A DNA stretch of 64,000 nt from DYRB01 sp963709645 (GTDB lineage Bacteria > Pseudomonadota > Gammaproteobacteria > Chromatiales > Chromatiaceae). Positions 44,107 to 56,117 of this stretch are shown here, piece after piece. Positions within the stretch are counted from its first letter, which is position 1; every line of letters begins with the position of its first letter. The notes beneath the pieces were generated by a model. The model did no database searches. It was not told the DNA's origin and saw only the letters and a list, made by a program, of their open reading frames with translations. The position numbers and the translations under genes are program-made. The DNA is taken from NCBI GenBank assembly GCA_963709645.1, contig CAVPXP010000005.1:1-64000 (forward strand), written 5' to 3'.

Positions 44107-46449
44107 CTATTGAAAGGCGAGGTTCTCATAGAGCCATACTTTAGGGTTGTTCCATCCGATGGAAACGATATCGAGGTCGCCATCAGAATCGATGTCGACT
44201 AGCTTGGTGCCGTCGTGGTGGTCGATTTCGTCGCGCGGCCCAGCGTCGATCACATGGGGCGTCCAGCTCGCTCCCCTCCCAGTGTTTTCGAAGATGATGA
44301 CGCGATTGGGGTTGCCTCGATGCTCCCCGAGCACAAGGTCCGCGTCTCCATCGAGGTCCAGGTCGGCGCAGTCCAAGCTGAAGCCCCCTGCCACATGCGG
44401 CGCGATGAGCACTCGCGTCCAAGGGCTGCGCGGATCGTCTGGGCTGCGGAACCAGACCAGCTCGTCACCTTGCTCCTGACCGACAAGCGCATCGAGGCGG
44501 CCGTCGCCATCGATGTCGGCCAATCGGTTGCGATCAGGCCGACCATCGGACGTTGCTCCGATCGTATGCAGGGGCCATGGCTTGGCGGTTGGCGCGGGGT
44601 TTTCCAGCCAGGCGGTGCCGAGGAACAGGTCGATGTCTCCATCCCCATCGATGTCACCGGCACTGAGGTCCTCGTCCTGTGACTCGCTGGAAAGGAGCCT
44701 CCAGGTCCAAGGCTCGCGTGCCGGGTTGCTTGGAACGGTGAGCATCTGCACGCCGTTTCCGCTCTGGTGCCACGACAAGGCGATCTCCAATGGTCCAGCC
44801 TCGGTGAAATGCTGAGCGGCGACCCCCTGCAGAAAGTCACCTGGCCCATTGGGCAGGTTCATTGAGATCGTGAAACGGCCCTCGCCCTCGTTGCGGGCCC
44901 AGACAAATCCGGCGTCGGTACCCGACCCTATCCCTTGAGTCCCGAGCACGTCGAGATCGTCATCCCCATCCAGGTCGTAGAGGATGGCCAGGTTGTGCAG
45001 CGGGGCACCAAACTGCCTCTGGTCCCAGATTGCAGCCGTCGAGCCTGGGTTTCGCCACCACCACCTGCCCGCAGCGATATCGGTCCACCCGTCCCCATCG
45101 AGATCCCCCGCCGAAACGAAGATGGCGCGCTCAGCCAGATCCGCGATACGGTGTCGCTTCCACCGGTCGAGAGGCAATTTGGATGGGTGCCCGGGGCCGC
45201 CTGCGCTGCGTTCGTTGAGGCTGCGTTCGTTGAGAAAGACATCCACCCGCGGCGTCCGCCAATTGTAAGGCTTGACCAGGATGTCCAGGGCGCCGTCGCC
45301 GTCGAGGTCCGCGAGCCGAGATTCGTGATTGCCGAAGCCTTTTGCCAAAAGCTCGCGGTCGAGTTCACCTCGCCCATTCCCTCGGAACAGCAGCATTCGC
45401 GCCCCTGGATTGCTCTGATGCCTTCCCCATCGCCCCATTTCCGCCACCAGGACATCAAGGTGACCGTCCCCATCGACATCTCCAACCTGGAGCGAATGCC
45501 CGTGCACGACTCTGCCTTCGAGCCGATGAGGCACCCACCGCGCTCCGTCCCAGTTGTACCAACGGGCAGGGCCGTCCGTATCCCCCGGAACGAAAACGAT
45601 CTCGGGGTAACCACCCTCGATCAGCTGCCCGACGGCCGCCCGGCTGAAACGCATACCGGTATCGACTGGGTGTACCGAGAATCGCTGATCGGCTTCGTGA
45701 CGGTACCAGTTTCCGCCCCCGACCAAGTCAATCGTGCCGTCCCCGTCGATGTCTGCCGATGCCAACCCCTCGTGTTGCGCATCCTGGTCCCACTGATAGA
45801 TGGCAGAGTAGGTCCAGGGTCCCGAAGAGCGGGGGTCTGCGGGAACCTCTGCGCGCAGCAAGGCCTTAGCTTGTTGGTTCCAAAAGACGAGCTCGGGCTT
45901 TCCGTTGCCGTCGAAGTCACCGAAGATCTGGTCGTGATGCTGGCGCGCCCCCGATGCCTTGATCAGGCGTCTGATCCAGGGGCGGCCAGAATCCAGCTCA
46001 GGGCTCGGGTTTTCCCACCACCAAACCTGTGCGCTGCTGGCGTCTGCGCCGAACACGATGTCGGTGTCACCGTCCGCATCGATGTCGGCGGTCGCTCCGC
46101 CCGCTTCGATGGGAAGCCGATCCGACTCGATTAGGCGCCGTTCCCAGCCGCGGCCCGTACGGCGAAACCACACGATCGATGGCGACTCTGTGCGCTCGGC
46201 GAGAACGATATCGTCCAGGCCGTCCGCGTCGATATCGGCGATGAGAGATGCAGTTTGCTGTTTTCCCCGGAACGGGACCGGCAGCTCGCCCTTTTCGCTC
46301 GTCAATGGCGTCCAACCTCTGGCAATCCAGGTCGCTTGTTTGCGCTCACAACCCCCTGTGATTAAGAGCAAGATGAGGGAAAAAACCAATCCCGGGCAGG
46401 TGACCCTAAATCGCCAGGACTGAGGAACACAGTCATCGATTCGATACAT
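44107..46449 (-). CDS. FG-GAP/VCBS repeat lipoprotein (predicted beta-propeller)
   Basis: 780 aa from ATG 46449 (a longer upstream frame lacks a sensible leader). The signal peptide ends in a lipobox (LLLLITGGC). The rest is built from repeats with calcium-binding DxDxDG loops; I count 12 (for example DIDADGLDDIVLAE, DVDGDGHLDVLVAE, DLDGDGALDILVKP, DIDGDGDIDLFLGT). Aromatic WWWENP-type strands separate them, as in seven-bladed integrin-like propellers; two propellers would fit. Such proteins bind ligands or polysaccharides outside the cell. No adjacent enzyme gene reveals the target. Confidence 0.87.
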   Translation of the reverse strand: MYRIDDCVPQSWRFRVTCPGLVFSLILLLITGGCERKQATWIARGWTPLTSEKGELPVPFRGKQQTASLIADIDADGLDDIVLAERTESPSIVWFRRTGRGWERRLIESDRLPIEAGGATADIDADGDTDIVFGADASSAQVWWWENPSPELDSGRPWIRRLIKASGARQHHDQIFGDFDGNGKPELVFWNQQAKALLRAEVPADPRSSGPWTYSAIYQWDQDAQHEGLASADIDGDGTIDLVGGGNWYRHEADQRFSVHPVDTGMRFSRAAVGQLIEGGYPEIVFVPGDTDGPARWYNWDGARWVPHRLEGRVVHGHSLQVGDVDGDGHLDVLVAEMGRWGRHQSNPGARMLLFRGNGRGELDRELLAKGFGNHESRLADLDGDGALDILVKPYNWRTPRVDVFLNERSLNERSAGGPGHPSKLPLDRWKRHRIADLAERAIFVSAGDLDGDGWTDIAAGRWWWRNPGSTAAIWDQRQFGAPLHNLAILYDLDGDDDLDVLGTQGIGSGTDAGFVWARNEGEGRFTISMNLPNGPGDFLQGVAAQHFTEAGPLEIALSWHQSGNGVQMLTVPSNPAREPWTWRLLSSESQDEDLSAGDIDGDGDIDLFLGTAWLENPAPTAKPWPLHTIGATSDGRPDRNRLADIDGDGRLDALVGQEQGDELVWFRSPDDPRSPWTRVLIAPHVAGGFSLDCADLDLDGDADLVLGEHRGNPNRVIIFENTGRGASWTPHVIDAGPRDEIDHHDGTKLVDIDSDGDLDIVSIGWNNPKVWLYENLAFQ

Positions 46450-46854
46450 GAGAGATCGGGCCTCTTGCCGGACGCGGTGAGTCAGGGAGCCCCAGGATTG
46501 CGTATCACGGCATCCTCCCGCAAGCACCGGCCTTGCCCACTGCTGATGTGCGTGCCCGATGATGTCAACCTTGATGCGACTCAGCACCCTGGCGCGGCCA
46601 CCGCCCCGCCTGGCGTCGCCACTGACCCTGCCCCCCATCGCTCTCATGCTCGCGACGCCGTCGCCAATCGCTTAGGCGGCCGAACCCTGGTATGACAGCG
46701 TCGCGAACCGGTTGGCCCCAACCGGCTCCCGCCAAGGTCCATCATTGCAACACCAAATTCTGAATATTGCTGTCAACTTCCCCCTGATATACTCCGGCCC
46801 GTCTACGCCCGGGTCCCGGACCGGCGATGCCAGATCCAAGCTTCAGGAACGACC
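46450..46854. other. Divergent region before aceE (about 400 bp) with hairpin and weak promoter
   Basis: A hairpin AACCGGTTGG-CCC-CAACCGG lies near 46699-46718. TTGCTG (46767-46772) and TATACT (46788-46793), 15 bp apart, may be the aceE promoter, with a short spacer. I see no PdhR-type box. The FG-GAP gene promoter must also be here. No gene is supported in this stretch. Confidence 0.4.
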
Positions 46855-49521
<2,667 letters not shown>

Positions 49522-49553
49522 CCGGCCGCAACAGGGCCTAGGAGGACGCAAGC

Positions 49554-51266
49554 GTGGCAACAGTCGAAGACATCCTGGTCCCCGACATCGGGGACTTTGC
49601 CGGGGTCGAGGTGATCGAGATCCTGGTGAAACCCGGCGACCGCATCGAGGCGGAACAGTCCCTGCTCACCCTCGAAAGTGACAAGGCGACCATGGAAATT
49701 CCGGCCCCGCGCGGCGGCATGGTGAAGGAGATCAAGGTCCAGATCGGCGACAAGATCGCCGCCGGGGACCCGATCCTGAGCCTGGAGGCAGCCGACACCC
49801 CAACTGCCGCTGCACCGACCGAAATGCCAGTGCCCACGACGGCGCCAACCCCAGGGAAAGTCCCGGCGTCTGCCCCGCTGGCGGTCCCCCCCACGGCAGC
49901 AATCGACACCAGCCCCATCCCCATCCAGCTCCCGGACATAGGCGACTTCCACGACATCCCGGTAATCGAAGTCCTGGCCGCCCCCGGCGACCACGTGGAG
50001 GCCGAGCAGTCCGTCCTAACGCTCGAGAGCGACAAGGCGACCATGGAGATCCCCGTCCCCCAGGCCGGGGTAGTGCAGGAGATCGCGGTCAAGGTCGGGG
50101 ACAAGCTCAACCGTGGCGACCTACTGCTGACACTGATCCCGGACGCCCCCGGCCAGGTTTCGGGGGTCGCAGCAGAGGTCCCCGGGACCGCCGCCGAAGA
50201 CGCCGAGCCGGCACAGGCCCCGGCGCCAGTGGCCAAACCCCCACCAACCCAAGGCGGGGCTCAGCAACGTCCGGGGGGGCGCATGCCCGGAGAGAAGGAG
50301 CCGCGCCAGGCCCCCATCCTGCCCCGCCCGGCTGACATGGCGGCCATCGCCGTCGGGCGCACCCCCCATGCCAGCCCAGCCGTGCGGCGCTTCGCCCGGG
50401 AACTGGGCGTGGACCTCCTCCGGGTCAAGGGCAGTGGTCCCAAGGGCCGCATCCTCAAGGGGGACGTGCAGGGTTTCGTGAAACAGGCGCTGACCGAGGG
50501 CACAGGCTCCGCGGGGCCGGGCGCCCCGTTCCAGCTCCCAGCTGCCCCAGCCGTGGACTTCGCCAAGTTCGGCCCAGTGGAGACGGTCCCGCTGTCGCGC
50601 ATCAAGCGCCTGAGCGGCGCCCACCTGCACAGGTGCTGGCTGAGCATTCCCCACGTCACCCAATTCGACGAGGCCGACATTACAGAGCTTGATGCCTTCC
50701 GCAAGGCCGAGAAGGACGCGGCCGCAGCTCAGGGGGTCAAGCTCACCTTCCTGCCTCTGCTGCTCAAAGCCGTCGCTCATGCCCTGACGTCCATGCCCAA
50801 CCTAAAAGCGTCCCTGACGCCGGATGGCGAGGGAATGGTGCTAAAGCGCTACACCCATGTGGGCGTGGCGGTCGACACCCCCAACGGCCTGGTGGTACCC
50901 GTCGTGCGCGACGCAGATCAAAAAGGTGTTTATCAGCTCGCCCGAGAATTGGGGGAGCTGAGCGACAAAGCGCGTGCCGGCAAGCTATTGCCAGGCGACA
51001 TGCAGGGCGGCTGCTTCTCCATATCGAGCCTGGGCGGCATTGGCGGAACCGCCTTCACCCCCATCGTCAACGCCCCCGAGGTCGCCATTCTCGGCGTCTC
51101 CCGGGCCGCCACAAAGCCGGTCTGGGATGGCGCCGCCTTCGCGCCACGCCTCATGCTGCCGCTATCCCTCTCCTACGACCACCGGGTCGTGGACGGCGCC
51201 GAGGGGGCCCGCTTCACCCGCCTGCTCGGCGAGCTTCTGGGAGACATCCGGCGCGTGCTGCTTTAG
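49554..51266 (+). CDS. aceF: Dihydrolipoyllysine acetyltransferase, pyruvate dehydrogenase E2
   Basis: 570 aa from GTG 49554. Two lipoyl domains, each with the DKATMEIP lipoylation site (Lys44 and a second near residue 162), are joined by Ala/Pro-rich linkers. The E3/E1-binding domain has PHASPAVRRFARELGVDL and GSGPKGRILKGDV. The catalytic domain (from about 340) ends with the active site SYDHRVVDGAEGARF. It transfers acetyl groups from lipoyl-Lys to CoA and forms the core of the complex. E. coli has three lipoyl domains, this has two. Confidence 0.97.
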   Translation: MATVEDILVPDIGDFAGVEVIEILVKPGDRIEAEQSLLTLESDKATMEIPAPRGGMVKEIKVQIGDKIAAGDPILSLEAADTPTAAAPTEMPVPTTAPTPGKVPASAPLAVPPTAAIDTSPIPIQLPDIGDFHDIPVIEVLAAPGDHVEAEQSVLTLESDKATMEIPVPQAGVVQEIAVKVGDKLNRGDLLLTLIPDAPGQVSGVAAEVPGTAAEDAEPAQAPAPVAKPPPTQGGAQQRPGGRMPGEKEPRQAPILPRPADMAAIAVGRTPHASPAVRRFARELGVDLLRVKGSGPKGRILKGDVQGFVKQALTEGTGSAGPGAPFQLPAAPAVDFAKFGPVETVPLSRIKRLSGAHLHRCWLSIPHVTQFDEADITELDAFRKAEKDAAAAQGVKLTFLPLLLKAVAHALTSMPNLKASLTPDGEGMVLKRYTHVGVAVDTPNGLVVPVVRDADQKGVYQLARELGELSDKARAGKLLPGDMQGGCFSISSLGGIGGTAFTPIVNAPEVAILGVSRAATKPVWDGAAFAPRLMLPLSLSYDHRVVDGAEGARFTRLLGELLGDIRRVLL

Positions 51267-51397
51267 GCGCGTTTCTTCCCAAACCCGCCTTGTCCGCGCC
51301 GAACTGAGCGGAAGGTCCGAGGCCGTCCTTGCGGTCTCGTGTCGCCGCTGCGTCGTGACGCAGCTCCTGCTATGCGCTGAACTTGCCGCCGGACACG

Positions 51398-51431
51398 AGC
51401 ACGGGATGGGGTTACGACCCCGTCCCGTGCT
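51398..51431. terminator. Hairpin between aceF and the converging secreted-protein gene
   Basis: AGCACGGGATGGGGT-TACG-ACCCCGTCCCGTGCT forms a 15-bp stem with one G-T pair and a 4-nt loop. It lies 131 bp after aceF and 29 bp after the stop of the leftward gene. T runs are poor on both sides. Confidence 0.6.
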
Positions 51432-51459
51432 ACAGGAGCACCGGCTAGACCGGCGTTTC

Positions 51460-52506
51460 TTATGCGCCGAAGAAGGTCCGCGACAGAATGGCAATCAGAT
51501 TGGCAAAGGAGCGGACGGTGTCGAGCGGGACCCCGTGTCCGGTGATGGAGCCGCCGAACTTGGTGCGCATGGGCAGATTCTCCATCTTGCCGTCCACCAT
51601 GGTGTCGACGTACATGCTCTCATCCATGGTGATGGTCCCGCTGATCCCATTGACCGTGGCGAACATGTCGCTGTCGCCCGTGGGGGTGGCGAACATGGCA
51701 TCGTCGCTCGCCGCCTCGCTGGTGGGCAGCGTGAGCACCAGGTTGTAGAGGGTGCGACCCTCGACGCCAGGGGCATCGACCCAGGGCATGTTGCCCTTCA
51801 TGGCGTAGGTCTTGTCACCGCAGATCGCGGTGAGGTCCATGAACCAGCTCTCGGACTGGTAGGCAAATGCCATGCTCCCCCGCCAACGGCAGCCCTTGTC
51901 ACTGGCGAAGCCGGCGGACGGGATGAGGAGGTCAGGCAGTTCGACGGTATCGACGCGGGTATCGAGCATGCTGCCCGAGTCACCGGTCGCCGTCGCCTGC
52001 ATCTTCTTCAGCACCAGTTCCTTCAGCATGTTTGCGGTGGGCGACGGATTCTCGGGTTTGAGGTTGACCACCCCGTTCAGATTGCTGGTCGACGCCTGAA
52101 CCTTCCCGACGGGGAGGTAGCTGATCTGGATTTTCGACATGTCCGTCGAGCCGTCGGGCTGGACCGTGAACCCGCCGGTGTACTGGGTACGGGGGAACTT
52201 CTGCTCCGGGTTATTCGGGTTGATGATGGTCCCGTTGCCCGTCACGGAACATTGTTCGTTGGCCTTGACGAGACCGCCGAGCGCACTCGTGCCGGCCTTG
52301 CACTGAATGTTGAAATCGGTGACCACCTGACCGTCGGACAGGACGAGGTTGAATTTGTCGTGCTCCTTCGCATCTTTGAGGGACGGCATGTACGCGTCGC
52401 CTCCAAAGGTCACTGTCGCAGGTACCTCGGCAGCCGCGACGAGCGGGCTCCCAGCAAGGACAAGCAGCGCGGCGGCCAGGGCCGTCTGGGTATGTGAGAC
52501 GCTCAT
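51460..52506 (-). CDS. Secreted protein of unknown function
   Basis: 348 aa. A clear signal peptide (cut near LVAAAE). The mature part is beta-rich with Thr/Asn/Gly strands (NGTIINPNNPEQKFPRTQYT, QISYLPVGKVQASTSNLNG) and four Cys (QCKAG, EQCSV, GCRWR, AICGD), which could make two disulfides. It could be a periplasmic or outer-membrane-associated binding protein. I recognise no family. It converges on aceF and stands alone. Confidence 0.8.
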   Translation of the reverse strand: MSVSHTQTALAAALLVLAGSPLVAAAEVPATVTFGGDAYMPSLKDAKEHDKFNLVLSDGQVVTDFNIQCKAGTSALGGLVKANEQCSVTGNGTIINPNNPEQKFPRTQYTGGFTVQPDGSTDMSKIQISYLPVGKVQASTSNLNGVVNLKPENPSPTANMLKELVLKKMQATATGDSGSMLDTRVDTVELPDLLIPSAGFASDKGCRWRGSMAFAYQSESWFMDLTAICGDKTYAMKGNMPWVDAPGVEGRTLYNLVLTLPTSEAASDDAMFATPTGDSDMFATVNGISGTITMDESMYVDTMVDGKMENLPMRTKFGGSITGHGVPLDTVRSFANLIAILSRTFFGA

Positions 52507-53052
52507 GTTGTCGATTCCTCTTCATGTGGTTGCCGTGGGTGGAACGTCCCCCAAGCCGGCCCGGCAGCATAGCTACCGGACCCGGAACGGGGCATCTATT
52601 GGTACAACAGGTGGAGGCCTGAGTCCAGCACCGATATGCACCCTCAAGGCGCCCGCGATGGGGCAGCCGGTCATGGGCAAACCGCTCCGAGTCTGCCGCT
52701 TTAGGGTGTGCGTCTCACCGGCTCGACGATCCGTTAGCGTACCCCCCTGGGGTATACAGCGGATCCGGTCCCGGCATGCCGTACACCCATCGGGCCGAGT
52801 CCAAGCACTTCCGCCAGCACAGATCAAGTCCAAATCGCGCGCCGGATGCGGCCGCGGCCTTCTGCGGGAGCGCGTGGCAGGGCCGGGAACGGTGCTCGCT
52901 GTCCACCACGATGCGGAACGACGAGCCCGCTGACGGGGGCCGCTGGCGCACGGCCGGGCGTATCGGGGCCCCGCTGGTTTTTGTTGCGACCAGGTACAAT
53001 CTTGGGCGCTGGAGCATACTCGTATCACCGCATTGCTTGGGAGCAAATTCGC
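52507..53052. other. Intergenic (about 545 bp) with a GC-tract palindrome
   Basis: The palindrome TACCCC-CCT-GGGGTA (52740-52754) is of the type bound by CsoR/RcnR/FrmR-family repressors, but no such gene is nearby. TACAAT at 52995-53000 could be a -10 for the gene at 53053, without a clear -35. No protein is recognised on either strand; the frames read as GC-rich noise. Confidence 0.35.
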
Positions 53053-53478
53053 ATGAGCTGGAAAGAACAGTTGGACAAGGCCGTGGCGTCCATAAAGGAG
53101 GCGGCGGACAGCGAGCAGGCGCGCAACATGGCCGCCAAGGCGAAGGCCACCGCGACCGTCCTGGCCCGCAAGGTCAAGGAGGGCGCCGTCGGCGCGGCCG
53201 ATGCTTTGGTGGAGGCCAACCGGGACCCCTCGGTCCTGAGCGTGCGCTTCCTCAACGCCGACCTGACGGTGCTGTCGCCCTCGGAGGCTATTTCCATCAC
53301 CAGGCCGGATGCCGCCACCCTGGTGGTCGCGGACGGGCAAGGCAACGGGCTGGTCATCAACGCCGCGGCCGACCCCGCCTTCGTCGCTGAATTGATCGGT
53401 ACCGTCGCCCGTCTGAGCGGCAACACCTTCGATCTGGGTCCGGAGGACGGGACCAACGTCGTCGTCACCAAGTTCTGA
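53053..53478 (+). CDS. Small hypothetical protein with N-terminal helix
   Basis: 141 aa from ATG 53053. Residues 1-55 form a charged amphipathic helix (KEQLDKAVASIKEAADSEQA, AAKAKATATVLARKVKEG). A small beta-rich domain follows (VLSVRFLNADLTVLSPSEAI, ATLVVADGQGNGLVINAA and SGNTFDLGPEDGTNVVVTKF). It has no signal peptide or membrane segment. I do not recognise the family. It ends about 45 bp before the broken alcohol dehydrogenase on the other strand. Confidence 0.75.
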   Translation: MSWKEQLDKAVASIKEAADSEQARNMAAKAKATATVLARKVKEGAVGAADALVEANRDPSVLSVRFLNADLTVLSPSEAISITRPDAATLVVADGQGNGLVINAAADPAFVAELIGTVARLSGNTFDLGPEDGTNVVVTKF

Positions 53479-53523
53479 GCGATGCGGCGTCCGCGGCGCC
53501 AAGGTCCTGCCGATTGGCTGATG

Positions 53524-54024
53524 CCAGCCTGGCCGTCCCGGATCCCCGTCAGCTTGAGCGCGCGGTAGCCCACGGCCCCGGCGCACAGCAAGGGTGCAGC
53601 GTCGGCGTCGGCGAAGGCCGCCGGGATCGGAGCAAGCATAGCCCTCGGGCACCGTCATGCACTCGGCATAGCCGCCATCGGCATCCCGGCCCGTCGCCCG
53701 GAAGCTGGGGCTCAGGTTCTCGTCCGCCGCCCCGGACGAGGCTTGGATCCAACCGACCCCCAGCCGCTCCCCGATGCGATACCGAGTCGCCCCGGCCCCG
53801 AGCTTGTCCACCCGCCCGACCACCTCGTGACCCGGAACGACAGGGATCCGCGGCGGGGCGGTCCGCCCCTCGATCTCGTCCAGTTCGGTATGGCAGACGC
53901 CGCACACCGAGATGCGGATGCGGATCTCCCCTGGGCCCGGCTGGGGCACTGGGAGATCGACCAGGTCGAGCGGCGATGTCTCGTCCTGGAGGGACGAGAT
54001 CCGGTTGATGACCATTGCCTTCAT
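53524..54024 (-). pseudogene. Truncated zinc-dependent alcohol dehydrogenase
   Basis: From ATG 54024 the product is a medium-chain ADH: MKAMVINRI, then the catalytic-zinc Cys and His in CGVCHTELDEIEGRT and PGHEVVGRVDKLGAGATRY. At about 53636 the frame shifts; the next frame continues with PIPAAFADADAAPLLCAGAV and GYRALKLTGIRDGQ. After that the homology stops, so the nucleotide-binding domain and the C-terminus (about 190 residues) are missing. Removing one T (GCTTGC) repairs the frameshift but not the deletion, so this is a true remnant. Confidence 0.85.
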
Positions 54025-54254
54025 GGTGCCTACCCCCCTCCGAGCAGAAAACATAGCTCAGGGCGGCAGCCCTGTGGGACCTGGCGCCACCAAGCCGCGA
54101 AGACCTGGCGGGGGCACTGGCCGATATGGCGGGCCGCCGCAACCTCGGCCGAGCCCCCGGCGCTGCGAGGGCGGCGGCGCGGTCCAACCACTGGCATAAT
54201 CCGCCGCACGGACCAGAACCCAGCACCCGACCGCCCCCGGGCACGAGGAACTCC

Positions 54255-55700
54255 ATGACCGAGACCGCCGCAAACACCGCCCAGGCACAAGACATCCAGG
54301 CCGAGGTTGTCGTCCTCGGCGCCGGCCCCGGCGGCTACACCGCCGCCTTCCGCGCGGCGGACCTCGGCAAGAGCGTGGTCCTGATCGAGCGCTACCCCAG
54401 TCTGGGCGGAGTCTGCCTCAATGTCGGCTGCATCCCCTCCAAGGCCCTGCTGCACGCGGCGGCCATCCTCAATGAGACCCGGGAGATGGCCCATTTGGGC
54501 ATCACCTTCGGCGAGCCGCAGATCGACATCGACAAGCTCCGCGCCAATAAAGACAAGGTCGTCGCCAAGCTCACCGGGGGGCTTGCGGCCCTGGCCAAGC
54601 AGCGCAAGGTGCGGGTCGTGCAGGGGACCGGGCATTTCGATGCCCCCAACCGCATCGGCGTGGACACGCGCGAGGGGCGTGTCAGCATCCTGTTCGACAA
54701 CGCCATCATCGCCTGCGGCTCCACTCCAGTGCGTATCCCTGGCTTCCCGCACGAGGACCCGCGGGTTTTGGACTCCACGGGCGCTCTGGAGCTGGCCTCC
54801 ATTCCCGAGAGGCTGCTCATCCTCGGCGGCGGCATCATCGGCCTGGAGATGGCCACGGTCTATCAGGCCCTGGGCAGCCGCATCGACGTGGTGGAGCTAC
54901 AGGACCAGCTCATCCCAGGCTGCGACCTGGACCTGGTGAAGGCGCTGCAGAAGGTCATCGCCAAGCGCTACGACAACCTCTGGCTGGGGACCAAGGTCAC
55001 CGCCATGAGCGCCGGCGCCGCGGGGATCAAGGTCAGCTTCGAGGGCAAGAACGCCCCGGCAGAGGCCACCTACGACAAGGTCCTGGTGGCAGTGGGCCGG
55101 CGCCCCAACGGCAAGCTCATCGACGCCGACAAGGCTGGGGTGCTGGTCGACGAGCGCGGATTCATCCCCGTAGACGGCCACATGCGCACCAATGTCCCCA
55201 ACATCTTCGCCGTCGGCGACGTGGTGGGGAACCCCATGCTGGCCCACAAGGCCACCCACGAGGCCAAGGTCGCGGCGGAAGTCATCGCAGGCCTGCCGGC
55301 CCTGTTCGACCCCATGACCATCCCCTCCGTCGCCTACACGGACCCGGAGGTGGCCTGGATGGGCCTCACCGAGACCCAGGCCAAGGCAGACGGCGTCGCC
55401 TACGAGAAGGGTGTCTTCCCCTGGGCCGCCAGCGGGCGGGCGCTCGGCATCGGCCGCGACGAGGGCCTGACCAAGCTCCTGTTCGACCCCGAGACCAAGC
55501 GCATTCTGGGTGCCGGGATCGTCGGCCCCAACGCAGGGGAATTGATCGGCGAGACCGTGCTGGCCCTGGAGATGGGCGCCGACTACGAGGACATCGGGCT
55601 CACCATTCACCCGCACCCGACCCTCAACGAGACCATCGGCCTGGCCGCCGAGATGGCCCACGGGTCCATCACGGACCTGCTGCCTCCACGCAAGCGTTGA
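54255..55700 (+). CDS. lpdA: Dihydrolipoyl dehydrogenase (E3)
   Basis: 481 aa from ATG 54255. FAD-binding VVVLGAGPGGYTAAFRAADL, redox-active disulfide Cys54/Cys59 in GGVCLNVGCIPSKALL, NAD-binding ILGGGIIGLEMATVYQALG, the FAD motif FAVGDVVGNPMLAHKATHEA and the active His-Glu in HPHPTLNETIG. It re-oxidises the lipoyl group of E2. It lies 3 kb beyond aceF, apart from aceEF but in the same direction. No lipoyl domain is fused to its N-terminus, as is seen in some species. Confidence 0.97.
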   Translation: MTETAANTAQAQDIQAEVVVLGAGPGGYTAAFRAADLGKSVVLIERYPSLGGVCLNVGCIPSKALLHAAAILNETREMAHLGITFGEPQIDIDKLRANKDKVVAKLTGGLAALAKQRKVRVVQGTGHFDAPNRIGVDTREGRVSILFDNAIIACGSTPVRIPGFPHEDPRVLDSTGALELASIPERLLILGGGIIGLEMATVYQALGSRIDVVELQDQLIPGCDLDLVKALQKVIAKRYDNLWLGTKVTAMSAGAAGIKVSFEGKNAPAEATYDKVLVAVGRRPNGKLIDADKAGVLVDERGFIPVDGHMRTNVPNIFAVGDVVGNPMLAHKATHEAKVAAEVIAGLPALFDPMTIPSVAYTDPEVAWMGLTETQAKADGVAYEKGVFPWAASGRALGIGRDEGLTKLLFDPETKRILGAGIVGPNAGELIGETVLALEMGADYEDIGLTIHPHPTLNETIGLAAEMAHGSITDLLPPRKR

Positions 55701-55823
55701 CGGCGGGGGGCGCGCGGCCACCCGGCAGCGTGGCAATCGAGAGCCAGTGCAGACCACGGAGAGGTCGGCCGCCTGAGCTGCGGACGGCCAGGCGTTGTCC
55801 GTGGCGGGCGGTGCAGGGGTACA

Positions 55824-56117
55824 TTATTCCAGGAACACGACACCGATCTTCAGGACGCTGTCGTCCAGATCCTTGACCCAGCGAATCTCTGCCCTGAGGG
55901 GCGCCAGGTTGCCGACCATCACCATGCACTCTGTCCCCTCGCGGAGCCAATCGTGGACCAGGGTGATCAGCCCGCAGCCGTTCAGCGCCTCGTCGGTCAC
56001 CAAGGCAGCAACGGTCGGTTTGAAGTCGTCCTTGTCCTCATGCACGCTGGGGTCGATCCACGCCACGGCGCCCTCATCGGGCGGGAAGCGCAAGGCTCTT
56101 CGAACACCGGTGCTCAT
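55824..56117 (-). CDS. PilZ-like domain protein
   Basis: 97 aa. The N-terminal RRALRF fits the RxxxR element and DEALNGCG fits the DxSxxG element (with Ala in place of Ser) of c-di-GMP-binding PilZ domains. The surrounding strand pattern (LREGTECMVMVGNLAPLRAE, IRWVKDLDDSVLKIGVVF) suits that small beta barrel. Ser-to-Ala at the motif may weaken binding. Its partner is unknown. Confidence 0.65.
   Translation of the reverse strand: MSTGVRRALRFPPDEGAVAWIDPSVHEDKDDFKPTVAALVTDEALNGCGLITLVHDWLREGTECMVMVGNLAPLRAEIRWVKDLDDSVLKIGVVFLE

Noticed and set aside
52573..54054. 493-residue minus-strand frame beginning with the ADH
   Set aside because: Only the first 130 residues are ADH; beyond the frameshift it is antisense noise over the gene at 53053.
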